This document shows, piece by piece, positions 61,901-64,000 of a stretch of 64,000 bases of DNA. Each line of letters begins with the position of its first letter. Positions within the stretch are counted from its first letter, which is position 1. Position numbers and translations under genes: made by a program. Source of the stretch: Xylocopa sonorina (lineage: Eukaryota; Arthropoda; Insecta; Hymenoptera; Apidae); assembly GCF_050948175.1 (NCBI RefSeq), contig NC_135198.1:13265001-13329000 (forward strand). The letters run 5' to 3'. The notes beneath the pieces were generated by a model, which was given only the letters and a program-made list of their open reading frames with translations, searched no databases and was not told the DNA's origin.

Positions 61901-64000
61901 TGTATCAATTTCCGTAGTTATCGAGGACGCAGATTTAGGATCTGTCGAAGCATCATTAGAGGTGGGAAAACGAAACGAGAAGCCAGCTGATTTAGGAGCA
62001 TCCTGCGGAATACCAAAGCTAAACGTAGGTGTAACCGTTGAGGAACTTGTACTTATCTGGAAACCATCAGTTTTTGGTTTAGGTGGAAGAGATGGGTCCT
62101 TTGGTGTGTCACAGGCGACGCAGTAATTACTTTCAGCCGCGTTAACTATTTCGCAACATGTACACTTCCACGAACCAGTAGGCGGTTTAAACATCTGGGA
62201 AAGAGGTATTTGATTCGAAGCAACTGTACTTGAAGCACTTAATTTAGTTGATGCGGAGGGACGCGACGTCTCGCAAGCTATACATTTTGTATCGGATGCG
62301 TCGTTCCTTGTGTAACAACTGCTACATTCCCATGATCCAGCAGGCGGTTTAAACAATTGGGAAAGAGGTACTTGGGTCGAGGTGACTGCACTTGAAATGC
62401 TTGATTTGCTGGTTGCAGAAGAGCGTAGCGTTTCGCAAGCTATACATTTCCCATCCGATGCACCGTTTCTCGTGTAACAAGCATTGCATTCCCATGAACC
62501 TGCTGGTGGTTTGAACATTTCCGACAAGGAACCCTGAGTTTTATTCGATTGCGCATTTTGAGCTTCCGGTTTCTTCAAGTTTTCCGCAGTAACACAATCT
62601 TTCACCATTTTCTGTTGGTTACTAGTGATTAGATTATAGAATTGGGAAGCTTGGGAGGACATTTTAAATGTCGCTGCGAACATTCCTGTTTTATTGTCCG
62701 GCCCGTATTGAATGCTCCAATTGACGATTGTATTGCTACCGTTTTTAAATGAAAACAGTAACTTGGCTAGAACATTGTAATTATAACATATCTTTGAACT
62801 GTTCTCGTCTATCATAAATAAGCGGATTTTATTTGACTTTGAACTCCATAAAATCTTCATCTGTCCGGTACCTCTGTTCTCCCATTGTTTTGTGTCATTA
62901 TTATAATATTGAAGATTAACTTTTTCGTTGAACAGCACTTCTTCGTATTCAGTTTGTGTAGCTGACTTATCTGCATCCTGGACACCCACGACGATGCTTG
63001 CAGCTGGCGCAGGAGCATGGGGCCTTCGAAGCGTGAACTGTACATTCTCATTGGCAACAGTTGTGGTACTGACTGGCTGCGAGGATAAAATCGATACGTT
63101 GTGATTACTAACGGTAGTTTGTACTGTTGTTACGGCCGACTGCAAAGGTGTGGTTGTTTTCGCGAAGGAGAATGTAAATTGAGACGCAGGACTGGTGGTT
63201 ACAGTGGTTACACTTTTCTGCGCCGCGCTTGTGAAACTTCCAATGTTTGTTGTAGTTTTGTTAAACGTGAAACCAGCAAACGGGCTGATCTCCGTTTTAG
63301 GTGAAGCTTTCGCTGGTTCGATAGTAGTTACTTTTTGGACAATCGGGTTTGAAGTAAATGAAAATCCGCCGATGACCGTCGTAGCCGCAGTGGTCTTTGA
63401 TACATCCGGCGTAACAGTTTCCGTAGTTGCGATTACCTCGGTAGATTGTTTCTGAACAGTTGGTCCAGAAGCGAACAGTGTTTGCTCCGCAGGTTTCGTT
63501 TCTGGCTTCGTCTTTTCCTGTTTCTTAACACTATTCGATGCAATATTAGTTTTCGTTGATGTTCTGTCGGTAGCTTCAACTGTTTTCTCAGGGGACTGGA
63601 CTAAGCTTGCTTTAGCTTTATCGAAATGTTCCTTAAAAGAAATTCCCTCGCTGACGGTTTTGAATTTAATACAAAACTTTTCTAATTTCAATTCTCCGTC
63701 AGCGAAATCGTGTGCAACCCAGAACCACGCTTTTTCATTATTCGCTTTAGCAGTTAATTCCATATCCGGCACAAGATAATGGTTTGCGCATACTTTAAAC
63801 ACTTGCTCCCTGCGCATAACTAAACGAACCTTTCCTTCCTCGTTCTTAAGTAATTTAACGTTACCTATACCGCGTTCTTTCCATTCGTTTTCCACAAAAC
63901 GATAAAGTTTCGCTCTAGCGCAGAAGAGCAACTCTTGACCCTCTTCTCCGGTAGTAACTTTAACCTTGGCGGGTAATGGTATAACGGGCTTAAAATCTGG
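57747..64000 (-). CDS. Nup358: Nup358 / RanBP2 nucleoporin, C-terminal half (partial)
   Basis: Six minus-strand exons are visible and join in phase: 60082 to beyond 64000, 59755-59991, 59331-59675, 58076-58431, 57868-57993 and 57747-57800. The 5' part lies beyond the window. From N to C there is a Ran-binding domain (RAKLYRFVENEWKERGIG), an FG-rich stretch, and a divergent RanBD-like domain (QWENRGTGQMKILW). Three RanBP2-type zinc fingers follow (GSWECNACYTRNGASDGKC and relatives, about 62100-62510), then FG sequence, a RanBD (RAKLFRFDKNEWKERGLG), a KVTPEEKQAALRLQLPENFF segment with CPGCRGC, more FG, a RanBD across 59331-59830, an acidic stretch and a last divergent RanBD-like domain. The protein forms cytoplasmic filaments of the nuclear pore and binds RanGTP at the end of export. 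No cyclophilin domain follows; the protein ends SEPSHED. Confidence 0.94.
58432..59330 (-). other. Nup358 intron with GA microsatellite
   Basis: This 899-bp AT-rich intron lies between the fourth RanBD exon (ending TLTES) and the acidic exon (starting after a TTTAG acceptor at 58432). A long (AG)n run is at about 58924-58985. No other feature is visible. Confidence 0.75.
58924..58985. repeat. AG dinucleotide microsatellite
   Basis: A nearly pure (AG)n run with a few interruptions lies in the Nup358 intron. It is likely polymorphic in length and of no known function. Confidence 0.9.

Noticed and set aside
1..64000. Bacterial operon, CRISPR or prophage-like system
   Set aside because: All confident genes are intron-bearing insect genes. 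No spaced direct-repeat array, phage gene block or intronless operon is present.

Overview
This is a eukaryotic, insect nuclear window. Short introns, one seven-transmembrane odorant receptor and the whole gene set point to a hymenopteran, most likely a bee or another aculeate; the genus cannot be read from the sequence. I found coding exons by reading both strands, joining GT/AG (once GC/AG) sites and checking reading-frame phase. Every complete gene model below closes to a whole number of codons.

Layout, left to right. (1) 1-100, plus: last codons of deoxyribose-phosphate aldolase. (2) 550-2515, plus: RpS4, a ribosomal protein gene with two related H/ACA snoRNAs in two of its introns. (3) 2826-6004, minus: a TTLL2-like tubulin tyrosine ligase-like enzyme. 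(4) 9289-32506, minus: Zasp52 (PDZ-ZM-LIM1-giant linker-LIM2-4). (5) 34921-42028, minus: Zasp66 (PDZ, two ZM-like modules, alternative long C-terminus). The two Z-disc scaffold genes stand head-to-tail and take up half the window. (6) 44154-46328, plus: DEF8 homologue. (7) 46708-51763, minus: dihydropyrimidine dehydrogenase, with a ~410-bp near-perfect foldback element in an intron. (8) 52754-55067, plus: mitochondrial 3-ketoacyl-CoA thiolase (ACAA2/yip2 type). (9) 55199-56812, minus: an intact odorant receptor. (10) 57747 to beyond 64000, minus: C-terminal half of Nup358/RanBP2.

Function. Zasp52 and Zasp66 are alpha-actinin-binding organisers of the muscle Z-disc. DPYD (pyrimidine breakdown), DERA (deoxyribose breakdown) and the thiolase (beta-oxidation) are housekeeping enzymes. 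Nup358 is the cytoplasmic filament nucleoporin. There is no operon-like logic; the neighbours are ordinary chromosomal neighbours except for the Zasp pair, which looks like an ancestral tandem duplication.

The most interesting signals are: a 1.6-kb open alternative terminal exon of Zasp66 with six spaced copies of an [RK]-x-[RL]-Y motif; a giant Zasp52 exon with two unusual cysteine-rich repeat modules; paired alternative exons that each supply the first zinc half of Zasp52 LIM1; the ZM module repeated three times with the same intron position and phase; the duplicated intronic snoRNAs, whose first hairpin fits a known 28S pseudouridine; and the foldback element with a decayed relative 4.5 kb away. 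I saw no CRISPR, operon, prophage or bacterial insert, and no convincing tRNA or rRNA gene.
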